DNA of 64,000 nucleotides from Oscillibacter sp. (GTDB lineage Bacteria; Bacillota; Clostridia; Oscillospirales; Oscillospiraceae): NCBI GenBank assembly GCA_017526785.1, contig JAFXQV010000007.1, positions 33,528 to 97,527 of the forward strand, read 5' to 3'. Shown piece by piece: positions 7,388 to 15,889 of this stretch (position 1 is its first letter; each line of letters starts with the position of its first letter). The notes under the pieces were generated by a model. It saw only the letters and a program-made list of their open reading frames with translations, ran no database searches and was not told where the DNA came from. The position numbers and the translations under genes were made by a program.

Positions 7388-10300
7388 TTAGCCCTCCTCT
7401 TCTCCAGAGAAGCCAAATAGAGCTTTCAAGGCCTCCACTAAGACTTCTCCCGCCTGTTTCAAGGTCTCCTCCGGGTCGGGTTCCGCCTCCTGCTCCTCTT
7501 GCCCGTCCTGCAATTGCCATTCTTCGTCTTCGGGGTCAACCGGGTAAATTTTTCCGTCCTCCCCGATACGCGTATGCGGTTCGAGCGTGATTCCGTTGTC
7601 CGGCGTATAGCGCAAGTCCGCGCCGCCGTACAGGGACGAGTCGGCGTCCGGGTCTTTTTCCGCGCCGCCGCTGTCCGTGCTTGCGCCGCCTCCCGACGCG
7701 CCGCCGCTGTCCGTGCTTGCGCCGCCTCCCGACGCGCCGCCGCTGTCCGTACTTGTGCCGCCTCCCGACGCGCCGCCGCTACCCGTGCTTGTGCCGCCTC
7801 CCGACGCGCCGCCGTTTGTTCCCGTGTCAATTCCCGCCGGAACGTCCAGAACCGGCGGCAAAACTTCCGCCTCGAACAGCGGTTCAAACGCGTCCGCGTT
7901 CCAGTCGTAAGTGCGGGAAACCCATCCGCCCGTGAGCGCGTTTAAGGCGTTCGCCTGACGCGAAAACGTCGAAAGCGCCGATGTCACCGCGCTTTTGGCG
8001 TCGGACTGCGCCGACAGCGCGTCACTCCATGCCGCCTTGCTTCCGGTTCCTATGGAATAATCCTGCGCGGCGGCCTGCGCGTTTTTCGCGGCCTCCTCGT
8101 ACTGCTGTAACGCCGCCTGCGCGCCGTTGTAGGCCGCCTGCAAATCTACTAACGCGGTCTTGGTCTGTGCCTCCGCCTCCGCCTCGTCCTTCCCGGTCGT
8201 CTGCGCGTAGGCGGCGGCGGTCAAGGCCACGCGGCTTACGTCCGCCTCGCCGGGGTTGAAGAATACCGACATCGACGGCACGTCCAGCGACGACATGTCC
8301 ACGCCGGCCGGAGTGCGTAACTCCGCCTTCTTTTTCTCCGCTTTGCAGAGTTCCACGGCGTCCGAAAGCGCGGCTTTCTTGTCCCTCAGCGCGGCGACGG
8401 AGTTCTCGTCGCCCGTACCCATGGAAAGCGCGGTCTCCGCTTCCGACAAAAGCGCGTCCGTGCGGGCTAAATTCTCCTCAAAAGCCGCCTGCCGCTCGGC
8501 CTGTTCCCACCACGCGAAAAGCGCGTCCGTGAGTTCCACGGCCTCGGCCGCCGTCGCGCAAGCCGCCACGGCGTCGCCCGGACTGCCAGAGCCGTACTCC
8601 GGCCGTACGGAAACCCCTGTCACGCCCGCGCCAGTGTCCATCTCGTCAATGGACGCCAGAAACATATCCATTTCCGTCTGTGCCGCCCCGCCGCCGGACG
8701 CCTCCCCGGCACCGTTCCCGGACGCGGTTCCGGCGTCCCCGGCACCATTGCCGGACGCGGTTCCGGCGTCTCCGGTAGTGTTGCCGGACGCGGTTCCGGC
8801 GTCCCCGGTACCGTTCCCGGCACCGTTGCCGGACGCGGTTCCGGTACCGCTCCCGGACGCGTCGTCGCCGACGCGTTCCCATATGATTGCGCTTGCCGCG
8901 TTGTTGCGGTACAGAATCATGGCGCGACTGCCCGCCAAGAGCGTTATACGGGCGTCGTAGCGCCCCGCCGACAGGCTCGCGCCCGGCGGCGGCGACAGTG
9001 ACACGGATTCCTCCCGCCAAACGACGCTTTCCGCTTCCGCTTCCGTCTGCGCCTGCGCATTGCCCAGCGTCACGCGGGAGGCGTCCGGGAGAAGCCGCGC
9101 CCAGCCGTCGTCCGGTCTGGACAGGTACGCCGCCAGAACCCGCGATTCCTGACTCTCCGTCCGGTAACTGCACAGCACGCGCAAGCCCAGCGCGGCGTTT
9201 TCAATCAAGAATCCCGTGCTTCCGCCCGGGACGCTTTTCGGTTCGGCCTGCGCCATAGCGGCGCGCAAGTCGTCCGGGGACAGCGACACCAGCCAGTCAC
9301 CGTCCAGCGTGCCGCCGGAAAACTGCCCCTGATAAATCTGCTTCCCGGCCTTGTTGTAGAGCGACCCGAAGCCCGACGGCGCGTCGGCGTCCCACTCGCC
9401 CTCGTAGTACAAATGTCCGTCGCGAACCCAGCGGACAACGCCCGTCGGCACGCCGTCCTGAAATTCGGCGTCCAAATGCTCGCCGTCGGCGATGTAGAGG
9501 GAGCCGTTGCCGTTGTACTTTCCCTCCGAAAAGGAACCCGTATAGCGAATCGACCCGTTTTCGCTGTACTCCGTGCCGCTCCCCTCGAAGATTCCCGCCG
9601 CGAATCCGCCGCGGTAAAACGCGGTGCCGTCGGGGTAATAGGAGACGCCCTGCCCGTGCGGTAGTCCCTCATGGAAGCTGCCCGCGTAAAACAGGACTTT
9701 TTCCACGTATCGCCTGCCCTCGCCCTCCGGCACCCCGGCGGCAAACTGCCCCTCGTAACTGAGAAAATCGTCGCTGTAGAGCTTGCCGGAACCGTTGTAA
9801 AGTCCCTTGTCAAACTGCCCCTCGTAAATCCGGGTGCCGCCCTTTCCGTACAAAGTCCCGCTTCCCTGATACGCGCCCTCCCCGAATTCCCCTTGGTAGA
9901 CCATCATGCCCCGCTCGTAGGCGATACCGCGCCCGGAGCGTACGCCGTCCTGAAACTCTCCCTCGTAGCTCAGCAGGCCTTTGGCGTCGTACTCGCGCCC
10001 GGTACCCCCCAGCACGCCCCTTGTCAGACGCCCCGCGTACATGGGGACGGTCTTTTTCTTGTCGGCGTAGACAATCACGCGCCCCGACCAAGTCTCTATC
10101 CGCGTGTCCTCGACGAAAAACCGCGCCGTCAGGAACCGCCCCAGAATGAACGGCCACGCCACGAAGTACACGAACATCCCGAACAGCACCAGCGCGAGCA
10201 GTACGCGGATAATCAGCGCCTTGGAAATCAGAAGCCGCCCGACTTCCACGTAGTCTTCCCGTTTCGTGGGTCTCTGCGCGGCGGAGACGACCGACTGCAC

Positions 10301-10462
10301 GGAAGAAGTCGCGGTTTTGGAGACGCTTTGGGAGAAGTTGCCCAGTCTCCGGAGTTTCGTCGTCACGCCCACCGTTTTGCGCGAGACGTAGGCGCGGATT
10401 GTGCGCCCAAACACCCCGACAGAGCGGGAAAGCTGTGTCAATAAGAACCGCAACAAGGCCAT
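7388..10462 (-). CDS. Single-pass membrane MORN-repeat protein with low-complexity and coiled-coil regions
   Basis: The protein has 1,024 residues. A basic N-terminus is followed by a transmembrane segment at about 83-108, then roughly ten MORN repeats (YEGEF..G...GxG) at about 140-390, a mixed domain, an 11-residue Gly/Ala/Thr repeat block, an Ala-rich helical region, a 12-residue GGASGGGASTDS block and an acidic tail. Residues 962-980 carry the motif PHTRIGEDGKIYPVDPEDE, followed by a short amphipathic helix. The same arrangement ends PrkC at 59029-61293. MORN repeats usually mediate membrane or protein contacts. In this operon the protein could anchor or dock the CIS at the membrane; that is inference. 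The start codon follows AAGGGGG very closely. Confidence 0.85.
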   Translation of the reverse strand: MALLRFLLTQLSRSVGVFGRTIRAYVSRKTVGVTTKLRRLGNFSQSVSKTATSSVQSVVSAAQRPTKREDYVEVGRLLISKALIIRVLLALVLFGMFVYFVAWPFILGRFLTARFFVEDTRIETWSGRVIVYADKKKTVPMYAGRLTRGVLGGTGREYDAKGLLSYEGEFQDGVRSGRGIAYERGMMVYQGEFGEGAYQGSGTLYGKGGTRIYEGQFDKGLYNGSGKLYSDDFLSYEGQFAAGVPEGEGRRYVEKVLFYAGSFHEGLPHGQGVSYYPDGTAFYRGGFAAGIFEGSGTEYSENGSIRYTGSFSEGKYNGNGSLYIADGEHLDAEFQDGVPTGVVRWVRDGHLYYEGEWDADAPSGFGSLYNKAGKQIYQGQFSGGTLDGDWLVSLSPDDLRAAMAQAEPKSVPGGSTGFLIENAALGLRVLCSYRTESQESRVLAAYLSRPDDGWARLLPDASRVTLGNAQAQTEAEAESVVWREESVSLSPPPGASLSAGRYDARITLLAGSRAMILYRNNAASAIIWERVGDDASGSGTGTASGNGAGNGTGDAGTASGNTTGDAGTASGNGAGDAGTASGNGAGEASGGGAAQTEMDMFLASIDEMDTGAGVTGVSVRPEYGSGSPGDAVAACATAAEAVELTDALFAWWEQAERQAAFEENLARTDALLSEAETALSMGTGDENSVAALRDKKAALSDAVELCKAEKKKAELRTPAGVDMSSLDVPSMSVFFNPGEADVSRVALTAAAYAQTTGKDEAEAEAQTKTALVDLQAAYNGAQAALQQYEEAAKNAQAAAQDYSIGTGSKAAWSDALSAQSDAKSAVTSALSTFSRQANALNALTGGWVSRTYDWNADAFEPLFEAEVLPPVLDVPAGIDTGTNGGASGGGTSTGSGGASGGGTSTDSGGASGGGASTDSGGASGGGASTDSGGAEKDPDADSSLYGGADLRYTPDNGITLEPHTRIGEDGKIYPVDPEDEEWQLQDGQEEQEAEPDPEETLKQAGEVLVEALKALFGFSGEEEG
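7523..7579 (-). other. C-terminal module shared with PrkC (motif portion)
   Basis: These codons specify PHTRIGEDGKIYPVDPEDE. PrkC has PHTRIGEDGTVYPIDPEDE at 61141-61197. The DNA is identical over 23 nt (CAT through GACGG of the HTRIGEDG codons). In both proteins the motif is followed by about 20-30 residues and a C-terminal helix rich in Ala/Leu ending near LFGF or IFGA. Confidence 0.85.
7664..7812. repeat. 36-bp tandem repeat in the MORN gene
   Basis: About four copies of a 36-bp unit encode GGASGGG(A/T)STDS on the minus strand. Copies differ by a few bases. It is an in-frame minisatellite in the linker just before the C-terminal module. Confidence 0.8.
8701..8850. repeat. 33-bp tandem repeat in the MORN gene
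   Basis: Imperfect copies of a 33-bp unit encode TASGNGAGDAG-like 11-residue repeats on the minus strand. It is an in-frame, low-complexity linker that can change length without a frameshift. Confidence 0.7.
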
Positions 10463-10480
10463 AACCCCCTTATGAGCGCG

Positions 10481-10768
10481 TTAAAGGCGGAGAAGTTTCC
10501 TTTTCATCAGAGCCAGAATCAGAAGCAGGAGCAGGACGCCCGCCACGGCGTACAGTGCCGCTCTCCGCGCCAGACGGCGGTAGTACCCCTCGGGAACCCG
10601 GTAAGGCTGTAGCGGCGAGAGGCGCACATAGCCGTCCGGGTATGTATGGGTCTCCACGGGGGGAAGCGCGTCCGGCGGCACCGGGTGTCCGTGGCGGAAA
10701 GTCTCCCCCGCCTGCTCCACAAGGGAACGCGGCGCACCCTCCCGCAGTATCGTTGAAACAGGTTCCAC
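10481..10768 (-). CDS. Small C-terminally anchored membrane protein
   Basis: This 95-residue protein has a soluble, proline-rich N-terminal 65 residues and one transmembrane helix at about 73-90 (YAVAGVLLLLLILALM), followed by a short basic tail. The start is GTG, 10 nt downstream of AAAGGAG, which itself lies in the end of the upstream cyclase-like gene. I do not recognise a family. Its place between a membrane cyclase-like gene and the MORN membrane gene suggests a shared membrane complex. Confidence 0.7.
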   Translation of the reverse strand: MEPVSTILREGAPRSLVEQAGETFRHGHPVPPDALPPVETHTYPDGYVRLSPLQPYRVPEGYYRRLARRAALYAVAGVLLLLLILALMKRKLLRL

Positions 10769-10772
10769 GGCG

Positions 10773-13328
10773 TCACAGCTCCTTTCCCGGGATGAGCGCG
10801 CACGGCGTGGCGGGGTTCGCTTCCATGCGGTCTACCAGATACAGATAATAGCGGACAGCGCCGTCTTTGGGGTAGTCGTGCGCCAGTTCCAAGAAAATGT
10901 GTTTGGCCTCGGCGCGGTCGCCGCTGTAGAGCGCAAACAGGCCTTGTGAGAAGCGCTTCACGGTCGCCGCCTTGCCCTTGCGGACGCCGTACTCGTCGGC
11001 GTCGAAGATTTCATAGACGCGCTGGGGGGTCTCGCCGGACGCCTTGCCCAGATAGCGGGAACCGTAGCCTTTCGCGCCGCCCGCTATGGCCTCCGTGCAG
11101 AGGATTCCGGCCTCCAACTGTTCGGCAAGCCGTATCAGCGTCCGCACCGTCGAAAAGCTGGAGGAAATCGTCGTCGGCTCCATTTGCTCGCTGTCGCCGA
11201 CAATGCCAATCATCACGTTTCCCACGTCCAGCGCAATACGAAACGTGACTTCCGGCAAATCCCGCTCCACGCGGGCGGCGTTCAGGGAAATGACCTCCTG
11301 CGCCATGGACACGGCCGCGCTGACGAGTTCGGCGCTGTCGCGCTTCATGACCACCTCGTAGCCGTCGTGGGCGAAGTTGAAGACAGTCCCCTCGCGCTGT
11401 TCGGCGACGGACGCCGTACGCTCAATCACTTCGTTGATGCTGTTGAAGAGTACCCTGTTGTCGGCCGAGCCGGAGTACATGTAATCCGGGAACGCAAAGC
11501 GAACCTTCATCACGAACATACGCCCGGAAGTGAACGTGTTTTTGTCCACGTCCTCAATGGTTCGCTTGCCCAGCAGGTTCAGCACCCGCTCCGGCACGAA
11601 ACGCCGATAAGCGCGCTCCACGTTTTCCCGTTCCTGCATTTGCTTCCGGATGGATTCCGAAAGCCCCGAAAGGGTGCTTGCCATGCTCTGTAACTCGTCC
11701 CCGGTGCGCAGTTTGATAGCGTCGCCGCCCGCGCTGACTTTCTCCACCTTTTCGGCCAGCAGCCGGACATCCCGGTTAATGCGAACCAGAATCAGAATGG
11801 CGACCGCCGCCAAAAGCACCAGACTGCAGAACAAGCTCTTTGCCGGAAGTTGCTGACTCGCGGAACGGTTCGTGGTCACAAAGATGGCCCAGTCATCTTG
11901 GGCTAAGCTGTAGCGGAACAGTTTCCCCTCCTGCGAGCAGTCGGAACCGCGCCGGACGGCGCGTCCGGCCATATGCACGTCAAACGCCGCCGACAATTCG
12001 GCGCGGCTCCCGTTCGGGAGGTACCACCCGCCCGCCGTCAGACGCGCCACAAGCGCCGTCACGTTCCCGCGCTCCTCCGAGGCGAGAACCTGCGACACGT
12101 CATCGCACAGATACGGGTCGTTGAGAGACCGCCCGCGCAAGGCCAGACGCACCACCGCCTCCATCGTGTTCCGGTTGGACTCTACGCCGAGCCGTTCTTC
12201 CGTGGGGCGAACCGCCGTATACTCCAGAATCAGAAGCGCCGCCAGCGTCATGGCGACCATGACAGCCCCCCAATAGAAGGCCAGCGCGGTTTGGCTCTGC
12301 GCGAGCGCGTACCAGACGAGCAGAACCACGCCAAGCGCCGTTACGGCGTAAACCGCGAGAAGCCCGGCGCAGGCCGCCCGGCCGGGGTAAAGAATGTCTT
12401 TCAGTTCCCGGCTTCCGTCCTCCCCGGCGACGACCAGCGTTTTCCCGTCCAGCAGGAGCAGGATTTCCCCCGTGATTCCAATCGACAAGTCCGTGACGCT
12501 GTGTCCTTTCACGATGTCGGCGAGGTCTAAGAGCTGTCTGGCCTCCGTGCCGGCGAGGTCGCTGTACCAGACGGTCAGGTTGGACGCGTCCACGAAGTAC
12601 AGGCCGACGTTGCGCCGCGTCAGACGCGTGACGAGCTGTCCGCGTGAGGCCGCGGGGGTTTCGTGTCCGTTGATGAGCAGCAGGCCGTTTCCGCCCACGG
12701 CTAACGCGCCGTCGGGCAGTACCGCCCCGGAAAAGGCCTCCCCCGACAGCAGGTCAAGGTTTGTCGCCGGGAGTTCGTTTTCCTTCAGGCCGCCGGAGCG
12801 CGCCGGGCAGGAATAACTCTGTAAGACGCCCTTTTTCAAAAACGCGATAGAAATCCGGTCTCCGTCCTGAGAAATGCCCAAAATCTGGGTGCCGCTTCTG
12901 CGCTGGTCGTACGTGAGGCCTATGCAGGATTCCCGGAACAGCGCCTCGGCCTCCCCGGCCTCCGGCAGACGGTAAAAAGACAAAAAGTGGGCGTTCAGGT
13001 CGTAGACCGCCGCAAAGAGCAAGTCCTTCTGGAAGCAGTAGAGCGCGGCGACGGTGCCGCCGTCCTGATTCGGGAGTTTCACGGAACGTTCCCCTAACTT
13101 TTCGCCCTGCGGGGTGAAGCAAACCAAGCGCAGTGTGTCGCCATCGAGCGTGGCCGCCGCAGAGGTGTCGCCCGCCCCGGCGGATACCGCCTCGTAACGG
13201 GTATCGTCCCAGCCGTCGCGGATGACGGAGGACAGGGAGAGAAAGCGCTTCTCCCCCAGCAGAAACATGGCGCACCCCGTCAGCAAAAGCAACGCCAGCA
13301 GAAACAGCAATTTTCGGAAAACGCTCAT
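10773..13328 (-). CDS. Membrane protein with HAMP and degenerate class III nucleotide cyclase-like domain
   Basis: The 851-residue protein has an N-terminal hydrophobic segment that includes a lipobox-like LTGC, a propeller-like extracytoplasmic region, further transmembrane segments near 320-375 and 490-510, a HAMP linker and a cyclase-type domain at about 575-775. The RRFVPERVLNLLG entry helix and the C-terminal TPR-like tail fit class III cyclases. The first metal-binding position (usual DIRGFT) reads KVRFAF, and the N-x-x-x-R transition-state motif is not evident, so cyclase activity is doubtful. GGGAGGA precedes the ATG. It may be a sensory protein that couples an envelope signal to the CIS. 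Confidence 0.8.
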   Translation of the reverse strand: MSVFRKLLFLLALLLLTGCAMFLLGEKRFLSLSSVIRDGWDDTRYEAVSAGAGDTSAAATLDGDTLRLVCFTPQGEKLGERSVKLPNQDGGTVAALYCFQKDLLFAAVYDLNAHFLSFYRLPEAGEAEALFRESCIGLTYDQRRSGTQILGISQDGDRISIAFLKKGVLQSYSCPARSGGLKENELPATNLDLLSGEAFSGAVLPDGALAVGGNGLLLINGHETPAASRGQLVTRLTRRNVGLYFVDASNLTVWYSDLAGTEARQLLDLADIVKGHSVTDLSIGITGEILLLLDGKTLVVAGEDGSRELKDILYPGRAACAGLLAVYAVTALGVVLLVWYALAQSQTALAFYWGAVMVAMTLAALLILEYTAVRPTEERLGVESNRNTMEAVVRLALRGRSLNDPYLCDDVSQVLASEERGNVTALVARLTAGGWYLPNGSRAELSAAFDVHMAGRAVRRGSDCSQEGKLFRYSLAQDDWAIFVTTNRSASQQLPAKSLFCSLVLLAAVAILILVRINRDVRLLAEKVEKVSAGGDAIKLRTGDELQSMASTLSGLSESIRKQMQERENVERAYRRFVPERVLNLLGKRTIEDVDKNTFTSGRMFVMKVRFAFPDYMYSGSADNRVLFNSINEVIERTASVAEQREGTVFNFAHDGYEVVMKRDSAELVSAAVSMAQEVISLNAARVERDLPEVTFRIALDVGNVMIGIVGDSEQMEPTTISSSFSTVRTLIRLAEQLEAGILCTEAIAGGAKGYGSRYLGKASGETPQRVYEIFDADEYGVRKGKAATVKRFSQGLFALYSGDRAEAKHIFLELAHDYPKDGAVRYYLYLVDRMEANPATPCALIPGKEL

Positions 13329-13346
13329 ACTTGAATCCTCCCGCCC

Positions 13347-14075
13347 TTACCGCTTGAAGCGTATGCGCCCAAGGCCGCGTCTCAACAGGGACAGTCCCCG
13401 GTTCACCGGGTTGGACGCGTCAAAGGCTTCCCGTTCCTTCGCTATCGCCTCGCGCGTCCCGCGCCACGCCGAGTAGAGGGTGACAATCGACGCGAATTCG
13501 CCCCGCTCCAGACGTTCCAGAAACGCGCTCTCCACTTTCCCGGAGGAAAGTTTCCGGGGCAAAATTTTCTGAATCTGGTCGCAGGCCAGCAGTACCAGTT
13601 CCCGCGCGTTCATGGGTTCCATCGGCAGAATCATGCAGCGGGAGGCCACGGTCTTTTTGTCCGTGTCGAAGAGCAGGTTTTCCGACAGCATGGCGGCGCA
13701 GGCGACCTCCGCCGGAAGCGCCGACAGCGACAGGGCGTGGTGCAGTACCATTTCCGCGTAGTCCATGCGCTCCCGCCAGCCCCAGCCATCCCCGAAGAAA
13801 AATATGCTGTCAATGTCGACGCCTTTGCAGTCGTCAAAGACGACCGCCAGCGTGTCGCCATCCAAGAACATCCCTCGGAACGCCGGGCAGTCCTCCGCGC
13901 GGATTCCCGCGCAGATTTTCCCGTAGCGGTGCAAAAGCTCCCCTTCGTACAGGTTCAACAGGCGTACGGGGGTTTCCCGCTCCTGAATGTCGGCGGCCTC
14001 CACCAGCGCGTAATTCCGTTGCGCCCGGAGAACCCGCGCCACCTTGTAACGCTCCCGAATGAGCATGGATTCCAC
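13347..14075 (-). CDS. Pseudokinase-like protein of the CIS cluster
   Basis: This 242-residue protein starts like a kinase N-lobe (RERYKVARVLRAQRNYALVEAAD). After a hinge-like VFDDCKG segment it has a helix and then AMLSENLLFDTDKK, which resembles the catalytic loop HRDLKPENILFD but lacks the HRD aspartate. The glycine loop, the VAIK lysine and DFG are not recognisable. I therefore read it tentatively as a pseudokinase; an unrelated CIS accessory protein remains possible. The GTG at 14075 is preferred over the ATG at 14066 because AAAGGAGG lies 7 nt upstream. Confidence 0.6.
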   Translation of the reverse strand: MESMLIRERYKVARVLRAQRNYALVEAADIQERETPVRLLNLYEGELLHRYGKICAGIRAEDCPAFRGMFLDGDTLAVVFDDCKGVDIDSIFFFGDGWGWRERMDYAEMVLHHALSLSALPAEVACAAMLSENLLFDTDKKTVASRCMILPMEPMNARELVLLACDQIQKILPRKLSSGKVESAFLERLERGEFASIVTLYSAWRGTREAIAKEREAFDASNPVNRGLSLLRRGLGRIRFKR

Positions 14076-14107
14076 AACGCCGCCTCCTTTTACTTACGCC
14101 CCCGGCC

Positions 14108-15889
14108 TCACTCCACAATCACGAACGCGCTCGCCAAGACGCTTTCATCCGTGCCGGAGACCGCGACGACTTCGTATGTCCCCGCCTGCTCCGGCGCCTG
14201 ATAGAGGCCGTTCCGGTCAATCGCGCCGCCGTTCTCCTCTTTCACAGACCAGATAACGGTCTTGTCCTCCGTGCCGGAGACCTCCGCCTGAAAGTGCAGG
14301 CGTCCCCGGCGGCTGACCCGCGCAAATTCCGGCGTCACGGAAAGGCTGACCTGCCGCCCCTGTAACAACCGGCTGGTGTCGCGTTCCGGCTTCTGGGCGA
14401 AGTAGTGCACGGTCAGCCGGTTTCCCTCCACCATGTCATGCAGCCATAAGCCGATACGCATGGTTCCCCGGCCGGGGTACACGAGCGCCGCCGCCTCCAC
14501 CCACGGCGGCACGGCGGGCGCGTTTTTGCCCTTAAACACCTCGCTGTTTCCGAAATACAACGCGGTTTCGTTGTCGGCCTTCTTGTCGGCGAACTCAATG
14601 CTCAGGCGGACATCCACCGCGCCGGAGCCGAGACCGTGCGGGATTTCCTCGGAGAACACGCGGCTGTTGACGCGAAGCCCGCCCGGCATGGTCAAGTCCA
14701 CGGTTCCATGGGACACCGCGAAATCGTACTGCTCCGGGGACGGAATCCCGAAATCAAGGTGCAGCGCCCCCGCCGACGGCTGGAAACTCGACTTGATATC
14801 CGGCTTCTGCCAGTATTCCAGACTGCGCACAGACGTTGTCACCGTTTGCAGGCCACTGCCTTGTGGGGCGGCCTCCTCCCGCCGGATGCGCTGGCCGAAC
14901 GGGAGATTGGTTACGGACGAAAGAAAGACGCTTCCGGCGGAACGAATCAGTTCCAGTTTCGCCAGATAAATCGGGATGTCCTGCCCTAACAGGTGTTTTT
15001 CGAGACTGTCCGTCAGGGTCTGGCGCTGTTCCAACTGGGCGCGGTTCCGGCACAGACGGCACCGCGCCTCCACATCCACGTAGTTCTTGTAGTGGTGGCT
15101 GCCCACTTCCAAATCCAGCTCCGCGCCGCTGGCGAACAGCGGACTGTCGATATCGCTTAACTGCCGCGCTTTCAGGCGGAACTTCGCGGGGTAGACGCGG
15201 CGCTTCTCCTCCGGGCTTTCCCGGTATTCGAGCTTCACCTGTCCGTCCTCGCTGTCGGTAAAGGTACCCTCGCCCGTCAGCTTGAAGCGGACGGGCGGCG
15301 TCCGCTCGTTCTTGATGACCAAGACTTCCGCCGTGAACTCCTCCCCGGCGCATATGGCCTCCGGCACCGTGAGAATCAGTGTCAGTTCCTTGCTTTCGTA
15401 GAGCGTGCAGACGTTGGAACCTCCCTGCGCCTCCAGCAGTCCGCGAAATTCGGGAGCCTGCGCGGTCAGTGTCAGTTGGAAGCCCTCCCGCGTCATGTTA
15501 AACTGCTCCTGTTCGCCGGGATTCGCGCCCACGGCGTTGACGGGTTCCATGTCCGTTTCGTCGTAACTCAGGCACAAGTACGCGCTCTCGGCGTCGGAAA
15601 GCGTCTCGTGGCCTTTGAGCATGGGGAGTTTGCGCAGAAGCGGCTCCTCAATGACAATCATGCGCCCCTGATAGTCCAGCGCCAAGCCGCTTTCGATTAA
15701 CAGCGTGGAGTCGTCGCTGGCGCTGACGCCCAGCCCGCACACCACGCCCGCCCCCAAAGACAGGCGGTTTAAGAGCTGTGACTTCCGCCGGGAGTAGTTC
15801 TGCTCCACCTCAAAGTCCCGAACCGTGAGCAGTTTCCCGTAGAAGTAGCGGTTTCGTTCGATGGGGAAAAAGTCTTTATTATCAGCCAT
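14108..15889 (-). CDS. CIS baseplate/fibre-associated protein with C-terminal Ig-like domain
   Basis: The 593-residue product opens with RNRYFYGKLLTVRDF, then NRLSLGAGVVCGLGV, a pattern found in proteins encoded next to gpI/gpJ baseplate genes in phage-tail-like clusters. The centre contains CxxC (CRLC) and beta-rich stretches. The last 90 residues form a bacterial Ig-like domain (VSLSVTPEFARV, then WSVKEENGGAID and GTYEVVAVS). A receptor-binding or fibre-adaptor role is inferred. The ATG at 15889 has GGAGG 8 nt upstream and overlaps the preceding stop by 8 bp. Confidence 0.8.
   Translation of the reverse strand: MADNKDFFPIERNRYFYGKLLTVRDFEVEQNYSRRKSQLLNRLSLGAGVVCGLGVSASDDSTLLIESGLALDYQGRMIVIEEPLLRKLPMLKGHETLSDAESAYLCLSYDETDMEPVNAVGANPGEQEQFNMTREGFQLTLTAQAPEFRGLLEAQGGSNVCTLYESKELTLILTVPEAICAGEEFTAEVLVIKNERTPPVRFKLTGEGTFTDSEDGQVKLEYRESPEEKRRVYPAKFRLKARQLSDIDSPLFASGAELDLEVGSHHYKNYVDVEARCRLCRNRAQLEQRQTLTDSLEKHLLGQDIPIYLAKLELIRSAGSVFLSSVTNLPFGQRIRREEAAPQGSGLQTVTTSVRSLEYWQKPDIKSSFQPSAGALHLDFGIPSPEQYDFAVSHGTVDLTMPGGLRVNSRVFSEEIPHGLGSGAVDVRLSIEFADKKADNETALYFGNSEVFKGKNAPAVPPWVEAAALVYPGRGTMRIGLWLHDMVEGNRLTVHYFAQKPERDTSRLLQGRQVSLSVTPEFARVSRRGRLHFQAEVSGTEDKTVIWSVKEENGGAIDRNGLYQAPEQAGTYEVVAVSGTDESVLASAFVIVE

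Noticed and set aside
7664-7812. Plus-strand Pro/Ala/Arg-rich frames over the MORN minisatellite
   Set aside because: They are shadows of the Gly/Ser/Ala repeats in the minus-strand gene.
10773-13328. Cyclase-like protein as a lipoprotein
   Set aside because: LTGC is present, but a long hydrophobic run continues past the Cys and more membrane segments follow, so a transmembrane anchor is equally likely.
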